Position numbers and translations under genes: made by a program | In this document: positions 51,885 through 63,635 of the stretch, piece after piece | How positions within the stretch are numbered: the first letter of the stretch is position 1 | How the letters are laid out: the number at the start of each line of letters is the position of its first letter | The notes under the pieces: generated by a model | What the model saw: only the letters and a program-made list of their open reading frames with translations | Databases searched by the model: none | Told to the model about the DNA's origin: nothing | From: Neisseria weixii | GTDB taxonomy: Bacteria; Pseudomonadota; Gammaproteobacteria; Burkholderiales; Neisseriaceae | Assembly: GCF_002327085.1 (NCBI RefSeq) | Contig: NZ_CP023429.1 | Location: 434,001 to 498,000 of the forward strand | Direction: 5' to 3' | Length of the DNA: 64,000 bases

Positions 51885-51994
51885 GGATGGGGTGGCCGGT
51901 ATTTTGCAAAGGTCTCGGCCTTTACGTTGGTGATAATATCAATTTCAAGATTGCACAAGATTTAGGCGATTACAACCGAAAAAGAAAGTATGGC

Positions 51995-52576
51995 ATGACC
52001 TTATTATTATCAGCCGGTGTCGATGAAGCGGGGCGCGGCCCGTTGGTCGGCAGCGTGTTTGCGGCGGCGGTGATTTTGCCGGAGCATTATGATTTGCCCA
52101 GATTGACCGACTCAAAAAAACTCAGCGAAAAGCGGCGTGATGAGTTGGCGGCGATGATTAAAGCACAGGCCGTGGCGTGGTGTGTGGCGAGTGCCGATCC
52201 GAGCGAGATTCACCAATTCAATATTCTGCACGCGGCCATGTTGGCGATGAAGCGGGCGGTGCAGGGCTTGGCGGTGCAGCCCGGAAAAGTGTGGATAGAC
52301 GGTAACCGTGTGCCGAAAGATTTAGGCATTGAAGCGGAAGCGGTGATAAAAGGCGACAGCAAAATTATGGTGGTTTCCGCCGCTTCGGTGTTGGCGAAAA
52401 CCGCCCGCGATGCCGAAATGTATGCGCTGGCCGAACGCTATCCGCAATATGGGTTCGATAAACACAAGGGCTACGGCACGGCGCAGCATTTGGCCGCCTT
52501 GCAGCAATTCGGGGTGTTGCCGGAACACCGCGAAGACTTTGCGCCGGTCAGGGCATTGTTGGCGCAAGGAAGGTAG
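51995..52576 (+). CDS. rnhB: Ribonuclease HII
   Basis: Removes RNA from RNA-DNA hybrids and misinserted ribonucleotides. It has 193 residues from the ATG at 51995; an in-frame ATG at 51887 reaches back into the IS end and is not credible. Active-site acids are in [14 protein letters not shown] (Asp-Glu), VWIDGN and KTARDAEM. The [13 protein letters not shown] motif is typical. The gene is sandwiched between two transposon remnants, so its original upstream partner has been separated from it. Confidence 0.95.
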   Translation: MTLLLSAGVDEAGRGPLVGSVFAAAVILPEHYDLPRLTDSKKLSEKRRDELAAMIKAQAVAWCVASADPSEIHQFNILHAAMLAMKRAVQGLAVQPGKVWIDGNRVPKDLGIEAEAVIKGDSKIMVVSAASVLAKTARDAEMYALAERYPQYGFDKHKGYGTAQHLAALQQFGVLPEHREDFAPVRALLAQGR

Positions 52577-52612
52577 CTGTTTATCCTTGCGGGAGAAAAA
52601 GATATGGAGTAG

Positions 52613-53117
52613 CTGATGACGGAGACCACCGATCTCAATTCACCACCATGCTGTGAGTCAAAGGCAGCAATGAAGGCATGAGCCGTACAAAAAGGGGCTG
52701 AATACCAAGCTGCATCTGGCGTTGGATACCCACGGGATACCGGTGAAATTCTTGCTAAGAGAAGGCAGTGCGACAGATTGTCTGTTTGCCTAAGTATTGA
52801 TTGCCGGTACGGCAGCCGACGATCTGGTGGCCGATAAAGCTGATGGCACCGATGCACTCAGGAATTTGGCGGCTTCAGCGGGCATGGATGCCGTTATTCC
52901 GACCAAGGCCAACCGCAAGGAGCGACTGTTTTTTGACCGCTATCTGTACCGTTACCGCCATTTGGTGGGGAACTGCTTTGGGGATTTCAGAACGCTGACG
53001 GGGCATTGCCACGCGTTATTCGAAGAGGTTGGCTTTATTTGCTGCGGTAATAGAAATCCGGATTATTGCGATATGGTTGAAAATATTGTGGCTACACTAC
53101 CTAATGGATGGTGTTAA
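52613..53117 (+). pseudogene. IS5-family (IS427 group) transposase remnant
   Basis: A fragment of a DDE transposase. Readable pieces are RGLNTKLHLALDTHGIPVKFLL, then after an in-frame stop near 52791 LVADKADGTDALRNLAASAGMDAVIPTKANRKER and FFDRYLYRYRHLVGNCF. The family expects D-K-(A/G)-Y-D and R-H-L-(V/I)-E-N; here the Tyr-Asp is Asp-Gly and the catalytic Glu is Gly (codon GGG at 52968). There are several stops and no intact ends. It is a dead relic downstream of rnhB. Confidence 0.65.
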
Positions 53118-53191
53118 AAAATGACGGTGCTCTCTCCCCGTCATTTGTTTTGTGGATATTATTGTGGCTGCAATGTTTATTTATCAAACAA

Positions 53192-53416
53192 TCAGTGATC
53201 GACCACAATGCCTTTGTTTTCACCGGCTGCTTTTTCAGCATCCAATTTCTTTTGCAGCGTGTCGCAAGGCGTGTCGCAATCGCACATTTTTTCCATGCCC
53301 AAGGCGGAAATGCCGCCGCAGCTGCCTTTAATCGAGCGTTTGGAGAAAATGTAGCCGACTGCCATGCCTAAAATCACCAGCAGGAAAATGCCGAAGGTTA
53401 ATAAGAGGGTTTTCAT
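53192..53416 (-). CDS. nqrM: Na+-NQR maturation protein NqrM
   Basis: A 74-residue protein of the NqrM (DUF539) family, required for assembly of active Na+-NQR, probably by supplying iron to the NqrD/NqrE site. An N-terminal membrane segment (about residues 4-24) is followed by the conserved cysteine cluster in SCGGISALGMEKMCDCDTPCD. It follows apbE on the same strand by about 20 bases, forming a two-gene maturation unit close to the nqr operon. Confidence 0.92.
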   Translation of the reverse strand: MKTLLLTFGIFLLVILGMAVGYIFSKRSIKGSCGGISALGMEKMCDCDTPCDTLQKKLDAEKAAGENKGIVVDH

Positions 53417-53437
53417 GATGCGGGTTCCAAGGTTAAA

Positions 53438-54471
53438 TTAATTAAGTAATTTTTTGAATGCGCTTGACATTTCGGTTTTGTAGCCGTTACCGTCGTAGAT
53501 GATTAAGAATACTGCCAAACCGTGTTGCTCGGCAAGTGCCAGAGCTTTTTCTTCGCCCAAGACGAATAAACCGGTGGACAGGCCGTCGGCAGTGGTGGCG
53601 TTATCGGCAATCACGCTGATGGACGCAAGCTTGTGGCGAATCGGTGCGCGCGTTTGCGGATTGATGATGTGGGAAAGGCGGTTGCCGTTCGCATCTAAGT
53701 GGAAATTACGGTAATCGCCCGAAGTAGCCAAAGATTGGTTATCCAACGGCACAATAATCTGAGTACCACTGCCTTGAATCATATTCGGCTGTTCAATGCC
53801 CACGCGCCAAGCTTCTCCGGAAGCATTGCGGCCTTTGCCGTGTAATTCGCCGCCTATTTCTACCAAATAGTTGCGAATACCTGATTTTTCAAGGTGTTGG
53901 GCTACTTTGTCCACGCCGAAACCTTTGGCGATGGAGGACAAATCCAAATAAACACCGGCCTGGGTTTTGGCGAGCGTGGCAGATTCACCATCGTTAGCCA
54001 ATACGACTTTATCGATGCCGACTGCTTGCGCGGCTTGGTCGATTTCGGCTTTGCCGGCGAGTAGGTGATTTCTTTATCCGGCCCGAACCCCCATAAATTC
54101 ACCAAAGGCCCAACGGTAACGTCTAACGCGCCTTGGGTCATTTGGTTTAAACGTATGGCTTCAGCGATAACATCAGCAAAATCTTGGGAAATCTTGAGCG
54201 GGCGGTAGGTTTCGCGCAGTTGGTTAAATTGGCTGATTTCCGAATCTGCTTGATAGGTCGACATTTGGCGGTTGACTTCTTGCAGCACATTGTCAATTTG
54301 TGCCTGCATGATTTCCGGTTTAGGCAAATCAAGGCTGTCTGAAAGGTATTTGACGGTGTAAGTCGTGCCCATCGTTTCGCCTTGTAGCGTGACCGTTTGC
54401 GCTTGTTTGCCGCATGCAGCGAGCAAAAACAACATGGTACCAAAAAATAGTAGATAGAGAGATTTCAACAT
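53438..54471 (-). pseudogene. apbE: FAD:protein FMN transferase ApbE, frameshifted
   Basis: Periplasmic lipoprotein (signal ending LFLLAAC) that attaches FMN covalently to Thr of NqrB and NqrC. It has about 344 residues when repaired. Family motifs include GETMGTTYTVKY, DVTVGPLVNLWGFG, DLSSIAKGFGVDKVA, GGELHGKG and TSGDYRN. The frame breaks in CCGG at 54054..54057. Adding one G gives SPGKAEIDQAAQAVGIDKVVLANDGE. An ATG two codons upstream (54477) is an alternative start. Because Na+-NQR cannot work without ApbE, a real loss would matter; an assembly error is likely. Confidence 0.88.
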
Positions 54472-54606
54472 AGGCATGGGTATGCGACAAAATTTTTCAG
54501 ACGGCCTATTGTAACGTAAAATGAACACCAACGGGCTGCTCTTAAGGACGCTGGGAGCGGTGGAAAATCGGTTTAAAAAGACCGTTTGAGTCTTTGAGGC
54601 GCTAAT

Positions 54607-55065
54607 ATGTGGGCAGTTTGTCTGGATTTGGCTTTCGCGGCAGGAGTGGCTTCGGCCATGCAGGCGGCGATTAATACGCAACTGGCGCGGTCAATGGGTG
54701 GCGAAACCTTAATTGCCACCTTGATTTCGTTTGTCGTGGGCACGGTGGCCTTGTTTTTCATCACATGGGACAAAACGGATTTGTTCGGTTATTTGGCCAT
54801 CGGACAGCAGTCTTGGTGGAAATTAAGCGGCGGTTTGATCGGCGTGATGTTTGTGTTCACCAGCGTATTGCTGGCACCTAAATTGGGCATTGCGAATATG
54901 CTGTTTGTCATCATCATCGGGCAGTTGCTGGCCGCGGCGGTGATTGACCATTACGGCCTGATCGGTATGGCCGTGCAGGAAATGACGATGCCGAAATTAA
55001 TCGGTTTGGTGGTGATGGGGGTGGGGTTAGCGTTGTTTTCGTTTGGCGATAAGGTTTGGAAGTAG
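54607..55065 (+). CDS. Small DMT-superfamily transporter (YdcZ/DUF606 type)
   Basis: A 152-residue membrane protein with five hydrophobic segments, starting DLAFAAGVASAMQAAINTQLARSMG, which is the DUF606/YdcZ signature. QQSWWKLSGGLIG is also typical. The substrate is unknown. It is divergent from apbE and convergent with nqrF, so it has its own promoter between 54500 and 54600. Confidence 0.82.
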   Translation: MWAVCLDLAFAAGVASAMQAAINTQLARSMGGETLIATLISFVVGTVALFFITWDKTDLFGYLAIGQQSWWKLSGGLIGVMFVFTSVLLAPKLGIANMLFVIIIGQLLAAAVIDHYGLIGMAVQEMTMPKLIGLVVMGVGLALFSFGDKVWK

Positions 55066-55087
55066 TTGATATTTGATTTAAAGTGTG

Positions 55088-55116
55088 AGGCCGTCTGAAA
55101 GGCTTTCAGACGGCCT
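55088..55116. terminator. Paired-DUS terminator after the YdcZ-like gene
   Basis: AGGCCGTCTGAAAG and CTTTCAGACGGCCT pair almost without a loop. Confidence 0.8.
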
Positions 55117-55122
55117 GCAAAT

Positions 55123-55156
55123 AAAAAAGGAAGAAACCGAAGTTTCTTCCTTTTTT
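55123..55156 (-). terminator. Strong non-DUS terminator of the nqr operon
   Basis: AAAAAAGGAAGAAAC pairs perfectly with GTTTCTTCCTTTTTT across a four-base loop. It stands two bases from the nqrF stop codon. Confidence 0.85.
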
Positions 55157-55157
55157 G

Positions 55158-56375
55158 TTAGCCGCCGAAATCGTCCAGCAGGATGTTTTCGTCTTCTACG
55201 CCCAAGTCTTTGAGCATTTTAATCACGGCCTGGTTCATCACCGGCGGGCCGCACATGTAGAATTCGCAATCTTCAGGGGCTTCGTGGTTTTTCAGGTAGT
55301 TCTCATACAAGACATTGTGAATGAAGCCTGTGTAACCATCCCAATTGTCTTCCGGCAGTGGGTCGGAGAGGGCAACGTGCCATTCGAAGTTGTCGTTTTC
55401 TGCAGCCAGTTCGTCGAAATCCTCCACGTAGAACATTTCGCGTTTCGAACGTGCGCCGTACCAGAATGAGATTTTGCGTTTAGATTTCAGACGGCGTAAT
55501 TGGTCGAAAATATGAGAACGCATGGGTGCCATACCGGCACCGCCGCCGATGAACACCATTTCGGCATCAGTATCTTTGGCAAAGAATTCGCCAAACGGGC
55601 CGGAAATCGTTACTTTGTCACCCGGTTTCAATGACCAGATATAAGAAGACATTTGACCCGGAGGCGCATCAGGTTCGCGTGGCGGCGGGGTAGCGATACG
55701 CACGTTGAGCATGATGATGCCTTTTTCTTCCGGATAAGAAGCCATGGAGTAGGCACGCAGAATCGGCTCATCTACTTTAGAAACATAACGCCACAGGTCG
55801 AATTTGTCCCAATCTTCGTGGTATTCTTGCGGAATGTTGAAGTCTTTGTAGGCCACGGTGTGCGCCGGAGCTTCGATTTGGATGTAGCCGCCGGCGCGGA
55901 AAGGTACTTCTTCGCCTTCGGGAATAGCCAACTTCAGCTCTTTAATGAAAGTGGCTTTGTTGTCGTTGGAGATAACGGTGCATTCCCATTTCTTCACGCC
56001 GAACACTTCTTCCGGCACTTCGATGTCCATATCGGCTTTGACGTTTACCTGACAAGACAAACGGCAGCCTTCGCGCGCTTCACGTTTGTTGATGTGAGAG
56101 AGCTCGGTCGGCAGAATGTCGCCGCCACCACTCTTCACGATCACTCGACATTGGCCGCAAGAGCCGCCGCCGCCACAGGCGGAAGGAATGAAGATGCCTT
56201 CGTTGGCCAGTGCGCCCAAGAGTTTTCCGCCCGCAGGCATGGTCAACTCTTTTTCGCCGTTGACTTTAATAGTGATGTCGCCTTCGTTCACCAATTTTGA
56301 TTTGGCAAAAAGAATCATCAATGCCAAAGCCAAAACAATGACGGTAAACATCACAATACCTAAAATAATTTCCAT
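55158..56375 (-). CDS. nqrF: Na+-translocating NADH:quinone reductase subunit F
   Basis: Electron-entry subunit that oxidises NADH. It has 405 residues, with an N-terminal membrane anchor and a 2Fe-2S ferredoxin domain (cysteines in [13 protein letters not shown] and GCRLSCQ). A ferredoxin-reductase-type FAD domain follows (RAYSMASYP), then an NADH domain ([26 protein letters not shown]). It is the last gene of nqrABCDEF and is followed directly by a strong terminator. Confidence 0.97.
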   Translation of the reverse strand: MEIILGIVMFTVIVLALALMILFAKSKLVNEGDITIKVNGEKELTMPAGGKLLGALANEGIFIPSACGGGGSCGQCRVIVKSGGGDILPTELSHINKREAREGCRLSCQVNVKADMDIEVPEEVFGVKKWECTVISNDNKATFIKELKLAIPEGEEVPFRAGGYIQIEAPAHTVAYKDFNIPQEYHEDWDKFDLWRYVSKVDEPILRAYSMASYPEEKGIIMLNVRIATPPPREPDAPPGQMSSYIWSLKPGDKVTISGPFGEFFAKDTDAEMVFIGGGAGMAPMRSHIFDQLRRLKSKRKISFWYGARSKREMFYVEDFDELAAENDNFEWHVALSDPLPEDNWDGYTGFIHNVLYENYLKNHEAPEDCEFYMCGPPVMNQAVIKMLKDLGVEDENILLDDFGG

Positions 56376-56387
56376 TGTGTGTCTTCC

Positions 56388-56981
56388 TTATAACTGAATG
56401 CCGGAGAACGACATAAAGGCTAAAGCCATTAAGCCGGCGGAAATAAAGGTAATGCCCAGCCCCTTTAAACCGTTAGGTACGTCGGCATATTTCAGTTTTT
56501 CAGTAATACCGGCTAAGGCAACAATGGCCAACATCCAGCCTAAGCCTGCGCCAAAGCCGTAAACGATGGATTCGCCAAAGTTATATTCGCGCTGAACCAT
56601 AAATGACACGCCACCGAAAATGGCACAGTTTACGGTAATCAGCGGTAGGAAAATACCAAGCGCGTTGTAGAGGGCCGGGAAGAATTTGTCCAGAATCATT
56701 TCCAAAATTTGCACCAATGCGGCAATGACACCGATAAAGGTGATGAATTTCAAGAACGTCAAATCCACGCCTTCAATAATCGCTCCCTCTTTTAAAAGCG
56801 TATAAACCAATTGGTTGGCAGGTACGGAGATGGTCAAAACCACAGTTACGGCAATGCCCAAACCGAAAGCGGTGGATACTTTTTTGGATACGGCCAAAAA
56901 AGTACACATGCCCAAGAAGAAGGCTAAGGCCATATTTTCAATGAATACGGACTTAACCAATAAGCTCAGATAATGTTCCAT
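56388..56981 (-). CDS. nqrE: Na+-NQR subunit E
   Basis: Integral membrane subunit of 197 residues with six hydrophobic segments. It is homologous to NqrD; with it NqrE forms the membrane iron site. The relevant cysteines are seen in [14 protein letters not shown] and [12 protein letters not shown]. It sits 12 bases upstream of nqrF in the operon. Confidence 0.96.
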   Translation of the reverse strand: MEHYLSLLVKSVFIENMALAFFLGMCTFLAVSKKVSTAFGLGIAVTVVLTISVPANQLVYTLLKEGAIIEGVDLTFLKFITFIGVIAALVQILEMILDKFFPALYNALGIFLPLITVNCAIFGGVSFMVQREYNFGESIVYGFGAGLGWMLAIVALAGITEKLKYADVPNGLKGLGITFISAGLMALAFMSFSGIQL

Positions 56982-56984
56982 GGA

Positions 56985-57611
56985 TTATTTCTCCACCTGT
57001 TCAGGTTTCCAAGTGCGGATGGCCCAGACCAGGAAACCGATAATAAAGAATGCGCTCGGTGCTAGCAGGAACAAGCCGTTGGCCTGATACCAACCACCGT
57101 CTTGAATGGTTTGGAATACGGTCATGCCGAACAATTTGCCCGAACCGATCAATTCACGCAAGCTGGCCACGATGATCAAAATCAAGCCATAGCCCAAGCC
57201 GTTGCCGAAACCGTCGACAAAGCTTTCCAGCGGCGGCTCTTTCATCGCAAATGCTTCCGCGCGGCCCATTACGATACAGTTGGTAATAATCAGTCCCACG
57301 AATACCGATAACTGCTTGGACAATTCGTAAGCAAATGCCTGCAAAACCTGGTCAACCAAGGTCACCAATGAGGCAATAATCGCCATCTGCACGATAATAC
57401 GGATGCTGTTGGGGATGTAATTGCGCACCAGCGAGATAAACAGGCTGGAGAAACCGGTTACAAAAGCCACGGAAATACCCATGACGATGGCGGTTTCCAA
57501 TTTGGTGGTCACGGCCAGTGCCGAACAAATACCCAATACTTGCAGCGCAATCGGGTTATTGTCGACAAATGGGGAAAACATTAAATGTTTCAAACGTTTG
57601 GTATCAGCCAT
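56985..57611 (-). CDS. nqrD: Na+-NQR subunit D
   Basis: Integral membrane subunit of 208 residues, homologous and inversely oriented to NqrE. Cysteines of the shared iron site lie in [12 protein letters not shown] and [14 protein letters not shown]. It begins at the last base of nqrC and ends four bases before nqrE, so translation is tightly coupled. Confidence 0.96.
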   Translation of the reverse strand: MADTKRLKHLMFSPFVDNNPIALQVLGICSALAVTTKLETAIVMGISVAFVTGFSSLFISLVRNYIPNSIRIIVQMAIIASLVTLVDQVLQAFAYELSKQLSVFVGLIITNCIVMGRAEAFAMKEPPLESFVDGFGNGLGYGLILIIVASLRELIGSGKLFGMTVFQTIQDGGWYQANGLFLLAPSAFFIIGFLVWAIRTWKPEQVEK

Positions 57612-58381
57612 TATTCTGCTCCTGCTTTCAGTTTGGCTAAATAAGGTTTATAACCGTTTTCGCCAAACCAGTAATCGAACGTACCTTGCACGCCTTTGGT
57701 GGTCAGGGTTGCGCCGGACAAACCGTCTACGCCGTGTTCTTGATCGGCGCCTGCGCCTTTACCGACACGGATGGCAACGTTGTCTTGCTCGTTGTAGAGT
57801 TTTTTGCCGACAAATTTTTGCTGCCACAAAGGATTGGCGATTTCGCCACCCAAGCCCGGGGTTTCACCCTGCTCGTAGTAGGTGATGCCGTTGAGCGTGT
57901 TGCCGTCGGGTTTCACTGATACAAAACCATACATCACTGACCACAAACCATTACCGTGCATGGGCAGAACGATTTGTTCTACTTTGCCGCCTTCGTCTTT
58001 CACCAAATAAACATCGGCGAGTTTGGCGCGGGTTTTGATACCGGCCAAATCGTCTTCAGGGGCAATGCGCACGTTTTGCTGCGGATCTTTGGCCGCGCTG
58101 CGGGCATCGAAGCCTTCCGGTGGATTGTCAACGTACTCACCGGTTGCCAAATCGACAACACGCGGTTCGATTCTTTCGGAATAGGTTTTGGCGATGTCGG
58201 TTTTCTCATCGAGCAAACCGGCTACGCTTAAGATGTAGCTTTGTTTGTCTTTGGCTTTTTGTTCAAGCTGTTTTGGTTTGAGGCCAACAGCAGAACCGGC
58301 CACCACCACAGAACAAACCAAGCTTACCACAATCACGACGGCCAGCGTGCCGCCGAAGCTGTCTTTATTGAATTTAGCCAT
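57611..58381 (-). CDS. nqrC: Na+-NQR subunit C
   Basis: Subunit carrying a covalent FMN, attached by ApbE to Thr in the motif [10 protein letters not shown]. It has 256 residues from [11 protein letters not shown], one N-terminal membrane segment and a periplasmic domain. An upstream in-frame ATG (58456) would lie deep inside nqrB; the chosen start overlaps the nqrB end by only eight bases, the usual arrangement. Confidence 0.96.
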   Translation of the reverse strand: MAKFNKDSFGGTLAVVIVVSLVCSVVVAGSAVGLKPKQLEQKAKDKQSYILSVAGLLDEKTDIAKTYSERIEPRVVDLATGEYVDNPPEGFDARSAAKDPQQNVRIAPEDDLAGIKTRAKLADVYLVKDEGGKVEQIVLPMHGNGLWSVMYGFVSVKPDGNTLNGITYYEQGETPGLGGEIANPLWQQKFVGKKLYNEQDNVAIRVGKGAGADQEHGVDGLSGATLTTKGVQGTFDYWFGENGYKPYLAKLKAGAE

Positions 58382-59606
58382 TGGTGCGCGCCTTTCTGCG
58401 TTTGATGTTCGCTTGTGCGACGATGTAGTCGAAAATCGGGGCAAACAGGTTGGCAAACAGGATGGCCAACATCATGCCTTCCGGATAGGCCGGGTTAACC
58501 ACGCGGATTAACACGGCCATCACACCGATTAATGCGCCGTACCACCATTTACCGGTGTTGGTAAACGAAGCAGAAACCGGATCGGTTGCCATAAACAGCA
58601 TACCGATGGCAAAACCGCCCAATACCAAATGCCAGTACCAAGGCATGGCAAACATCGGATTGGTGTCGGAGCCGATGGCGTTAAACAGCAAGGAAGTGGC
58701 AATCATACCGATCATCACGCCGACAATAATGCGCCAAGAAGCGATGCGGGCGAACACAATCATCAAACCGCCGATAATCAGGGCGATGGTTGATACTTCG
58801 CCAACCGAGCCCGGCATATTACCGATGAAAGCATCCATCCAAGTAATCGGCTGGCCGGTGGCAACGTTTTTCAAACCGGCCATGCCGTCTGAAGCCCATT
58901 GCGCCAAAGCGGTTGCACCTGAGTAGCCGTCAACGGCAGTCCATACTTTATCGCCGCTGATGTTGGCAGGGTAAGCAAAGAACAGGAATGCACGGCCTGC
59001 CAGCGCCGGATTCATGAAGTTTTTGCCGGTGCCGCCGAACACTTCTTTCGCCACCACCACACCAAAGGTAATACCCAAGGCGGCCTGCCACAACGGCAGG
59101 GTAGGGGGAACAATTAAGGCAAACAGAATCGAAGTGACGAAGAAGCCTTCGTTGATTTCATGTTTGCGGATCATGGCAAACAATACTTCCCAGAAGCCGC
59201 CCACGATAAATACGGTGGCGTAAATCGGCACAAAGAAAATCGCACCGAAGAGCATTTTGCTCAACCAGCCCGCATCCGCAGCCATATTGATACCCAGCGC
59301 ATTGGCTAAGGCATAATGCCAATCATTGGCGATGCTTTGTTGCAATAATTCAGGTGTCAACACGCCGAATGCTTGCGCACCCACGTTGTACATACCGTAG
59401 AACATGGCCGGGAACAGTGCCAGCCATACCATAATCATCATACGCTTGGAGTCGAGCGCATCGCGGACGTGTGCTGCTTTGCGCGTTACCGCACCTTGCG
59501 TATAGAAAATCGTTGCCGCCGCTTCATACAGCGCGTACCACTTTTCGTGTTTGCCGCCCGGCAGGAAGTGCGGTTCGATTTTTTCCAAAAAATGTTTCAA
59601 GCCCAT
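58374..59606 (-). CDS. nqrB: Na+-NQR subunit B
   Basis: Main Na+-pumping membrane subunit, 410 residues with about ten membrane segments. Covalent FMN is attached to Thr in [13 protein letters not shown]. Riboflavin and quinone sites belong to this subunit by family knowledge. Its stop overlaps the nqrC start, and it follows nqrA by two bases. Confidence 0.97.
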   Translation of the reverse strand: MGLKHFLEKIEPHFLPGGKHEKWYALYEAAATIFYTQGAVTRKAAHVRDALDSKRMMIMVWLALFPAMFYGMYNVGAQAFGVLTPELLQQSIANDWHYALANALGINMAADAGWLSKMLFGAIFFVPIYATVFIVGGFWEVLFAMIRKHEINEGFFVTSILFALIVPPTLPLWQAALGITFGVVVAKEVFGGTGKNFMNPALAGRAFLFFAYPANISGDKVWTAVDGYSGATALAQWASDGMAGLKNVATGQPITWMDAFIGNMPGSVGEVSTIALIIGGLMIVFARIASWRIIVGVMIGMIATSLLFNAIGSDTNPMFAMPWYWHLVLGGFAIGMLFMATDPVSASFTNTGKWWYGALIGVMAVLIRVVNPAYPEGMMLAILFANLFAPIFDYIVAQANIKRRKARTNG

Positions 59607-59608
59607 AA

Positions 59609-61436
<1,828 letters not shown>

Positions 61437-62276
61437 ATGGTAAACAATACGCTGCTCAATCACGGTAAATTAGGCATGGGAACATGGCACCTCGGCGATT
61501 ACGCTGCCTCGCGCCAAGAAGAAATTGCCGCATTGCGCTACGGTTTGGAACACGGCGTGTCGATTATCGATACTGCCGAAATGTATGGCAACGGACGCTC
61601 GGAAAATCTAGTTGGCGAGGCGATTCAGCCTTTTGCTCGCGACAGCATTTATTTGATTTCCAAAGTGTTGCCGAGCAATGCCAACCGCCACAATTTGGAG
61701 TGCAGCTTGGATGCCTCATTGCGCCAACTTCAAACCGATTATTTGGATATGTATCTTTATCATTGGCGCGGTGCCACGCCGTTGGCCGAAACGGTCGAAT
61801 TAATGGAAAACATGGTGCAAAAAGGCAAAATCAAAGCGTGGGGCGTGTCGAACTTTGATTTGGAAGATATGCAGGAATTGCACGAAGCCGGCGGCATCCA
61901 TTGCGAAACCAATGAAGTGTTGTATCATTTGGGCTCACGCGGTATCGAGTTTGCGCTGAAGCCATGGCAGGATGCTAACGCGATTTCTACTATTGCCTAC
62001 TGTCCGCTGGCGCAGGCGGGTGATTTGCAGGACGATTTGCTGCGCCACCCGGCTGTTCGCCAGGTGGCGGCTGAGCTCAATATCAGCGTGTATCAAGTGT
62101 TGCTGTGTTTTACTTTGGCGCAGTCAAACATGGTATCGATTCCGCGCACCGGCAAAACGGCGCATATGAAAGAATTGGTCGATTGCTTGGATATTTGTTT
62201 GTCGCCCGAGCAATATGCGGTTTTGGACGAAGCCTATCCGGCACCACAATGGCGCGTACCGTTGGATATTCAATAA
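61437..62276 (+). CDS. Aldo/keto reductase
   Basis: NADPH-dependent oxidoreductase with a TIM-barrel fold, 279 residues. The catalytic tetrad is visible as Asp-Tyr in IIDTAEMYGNGRSE, Lys in LISKVLP and His in MYLYHWRG. The cofactor site is near SIPRTGKTAHMKEL. A GGAG ribosome binding site supports the ATG at 61437 over one at 61365. The substrate is unknown. It ends in a DUS terminator shared with the convergent hisD. Confidence 0.9.
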   Translation: MVNNTLLNHGKLGMGTWHLGDYAASRQEEIAALRYGLEHGVSIIDTAEMYGNGRSENLVGEAIQPFARDSIYLISKVLPSNANRHNLECSLDASLRQLQTDYLDMYLYHWRGATPLAETVELMENMVQKGKIKAWGVSNFDLEDMQELHEAGGIHCETNEVLYHLGSRGIEFALKPWQDANAISTIAYCPLAQAGDLQDDLLRHPAVRQVAAELNISVYQVLLCFTLAQSNMVSIPRTGKTAHMKELVDCLDICLSPEQYAVLDEAYPAPQWRVPLDIQ

Positions 62277-62290
62277 TCAAAAGATTTAAT

Positions 62291-62334
62291 AATAAAGGCC
62301 GTCTGAAACATTCATTTTCAGACGGCCTTTATTA
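62291..62334. terminator. Bidirectional paired-DUS terminator
   Basis: AATAAAGGCCGTCTGAAA and TTTCAGACGGCCTTTATT (with further pairing) lie between the convergent reductase and hisD genes. Confidence 0.85.
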
Positions 62335-62343
62335 TTGACACCA

Positions 62344-63635
62344 TCAATCTTTCAAACGGAATTCGGCCGCGCGCGCATGGGCGGTGAGCATTTCGCCGTG
62401 TGCCAAAATGCTGGCGGTTTTGCCCAGTTTTTGCGCGCCCGCTTCGGATACCTGAATCAGGCTCGAGCGTTTTTGGAAATCGTAGGTGCCCAAGGGCGAC
62501 GAGAAACGGGCGGTGCGGCTGGTGGGCAGCACGTGGTTGGGGCCGGCGCAATAGTCGCCCAAGCTCTCGCTGGTGTATCTGCCCATAAAAATCGCGCCGG
62601 CATGGCGGATTTTCTTCGCCCATTGATCGGCGTTTTCCACCGATAATTCCAAGTGTTCGGGCGCAATATAGTTGGCGATTTCGCAGGCTTCGTCCAAATC
62701 TTTTGTCAACACAAACGCACCGCGGTTGCCCAGCGAGGCTTCGATAATGTCGCGGCGCGGCATTTCTTCAATCAGTTTGTCCATCGCCGTTTTCACTTCG
62801 TCCAAATACGTTTGTGAAGTGGCAATCAGAATGGCTTGGGCGATTTCGTCGTGTTCGGCCTGGCTGAACAAATCCATCGCCACCCAATCGGCGGGCGTGC
62901 TGCCGTCGGCAATCACCAGAATTTCAGACGGCCCGGCCACCATGTCTATGCCCACCACGCCGAACACGCGGCGTTTGGCGGCGGCCACAAAAGCATTGCC
63001 GGGGCCGGTGATTTTATCGACCTGCGGCACGGTTTCGGTGCCGTAAGCCAGCGCGGTCACGGCTTGCGCGCCGCCAATAGTAAACACTTTGGTTACGCCC
63101 GCCACATAAGCCGCCGCCAGCACAATGTCGTTGCGTTCGCCTTTCGGGGTCGGCACCACCATGATGATTTCTGGCACGCCGGCCACGTGCGCGGGCATGG
63201 CGTTCATAATCACCGAGCTGGGATAGGCCGCTTTGCCGCCGGGCACATAAATGCCGACGCGGTCGAGCGCGGTGATTTGCTGGCCCAACAGCGTGCCGTC
63301 TTCATCGGTGTATGTCCACGATTCCAGTTTTTGGCGTTGGTGGTAGCTTTCCACGCGCGCGGCGGCGGTTTTCAAGGCCGTCTGAACATTTTCGGGCAGG
63401 CGTTCGAAGGCGTTTTTCAAATCTTCTTGGCTTAAGGTTAAATCGGCGAAGGTTTGTGCCGCCGTGCCGTCGAATTTATTGGTGTATTCGATTACAGCCG
63501 CATCGCCGCGCTTTTGCACGTCGGCGCAGATGTCGGCCACGATTTGGTCGATTTTCGGGTCTTGCGCGGTTTCAAAAGCCAGCAGCGCTTTGAGTTCGGC
63601 TTGGAAATCGGGGATTGGGTGTTGAGGTATTTCAT
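62344..63635 (-). pseudogene. hisD: Histidinol dehydrogenase, frameshifted near its start
   Basis: Zinc enzyme for the last two steps of histidine synthesis, 430 residues when repaired. Family motifs include [48 protein letters not shown] and [14 protein letters not shown]. The first seven codons (MKYLNTQ) are in another frame. Adding one base to the GGGG of 63610..63613 (CCCC on the coding strand) gives [22 protein letters not shown]. The start has an AGGATAAAC leader. Apart from this one base the gene looks fully functional. Confidence 0.92.

Larger units (their letters stand above)
50711..51916 (+). mobile_element. IS5-family (IS1106-like) insertion sequence
   Basis: A 1206-bp element with perfect 15-bp terminal inverted repeats, GAGACCTTTGCAAAA and TTTTGCAAAGGTCTC. 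It contains one transposase gene and an internal hairpin. It abuts the DUS terminator of the adhesin gene. Its ends are the pattern seen on the six small repeats elsewhere in the window. Confidence 0.88.
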
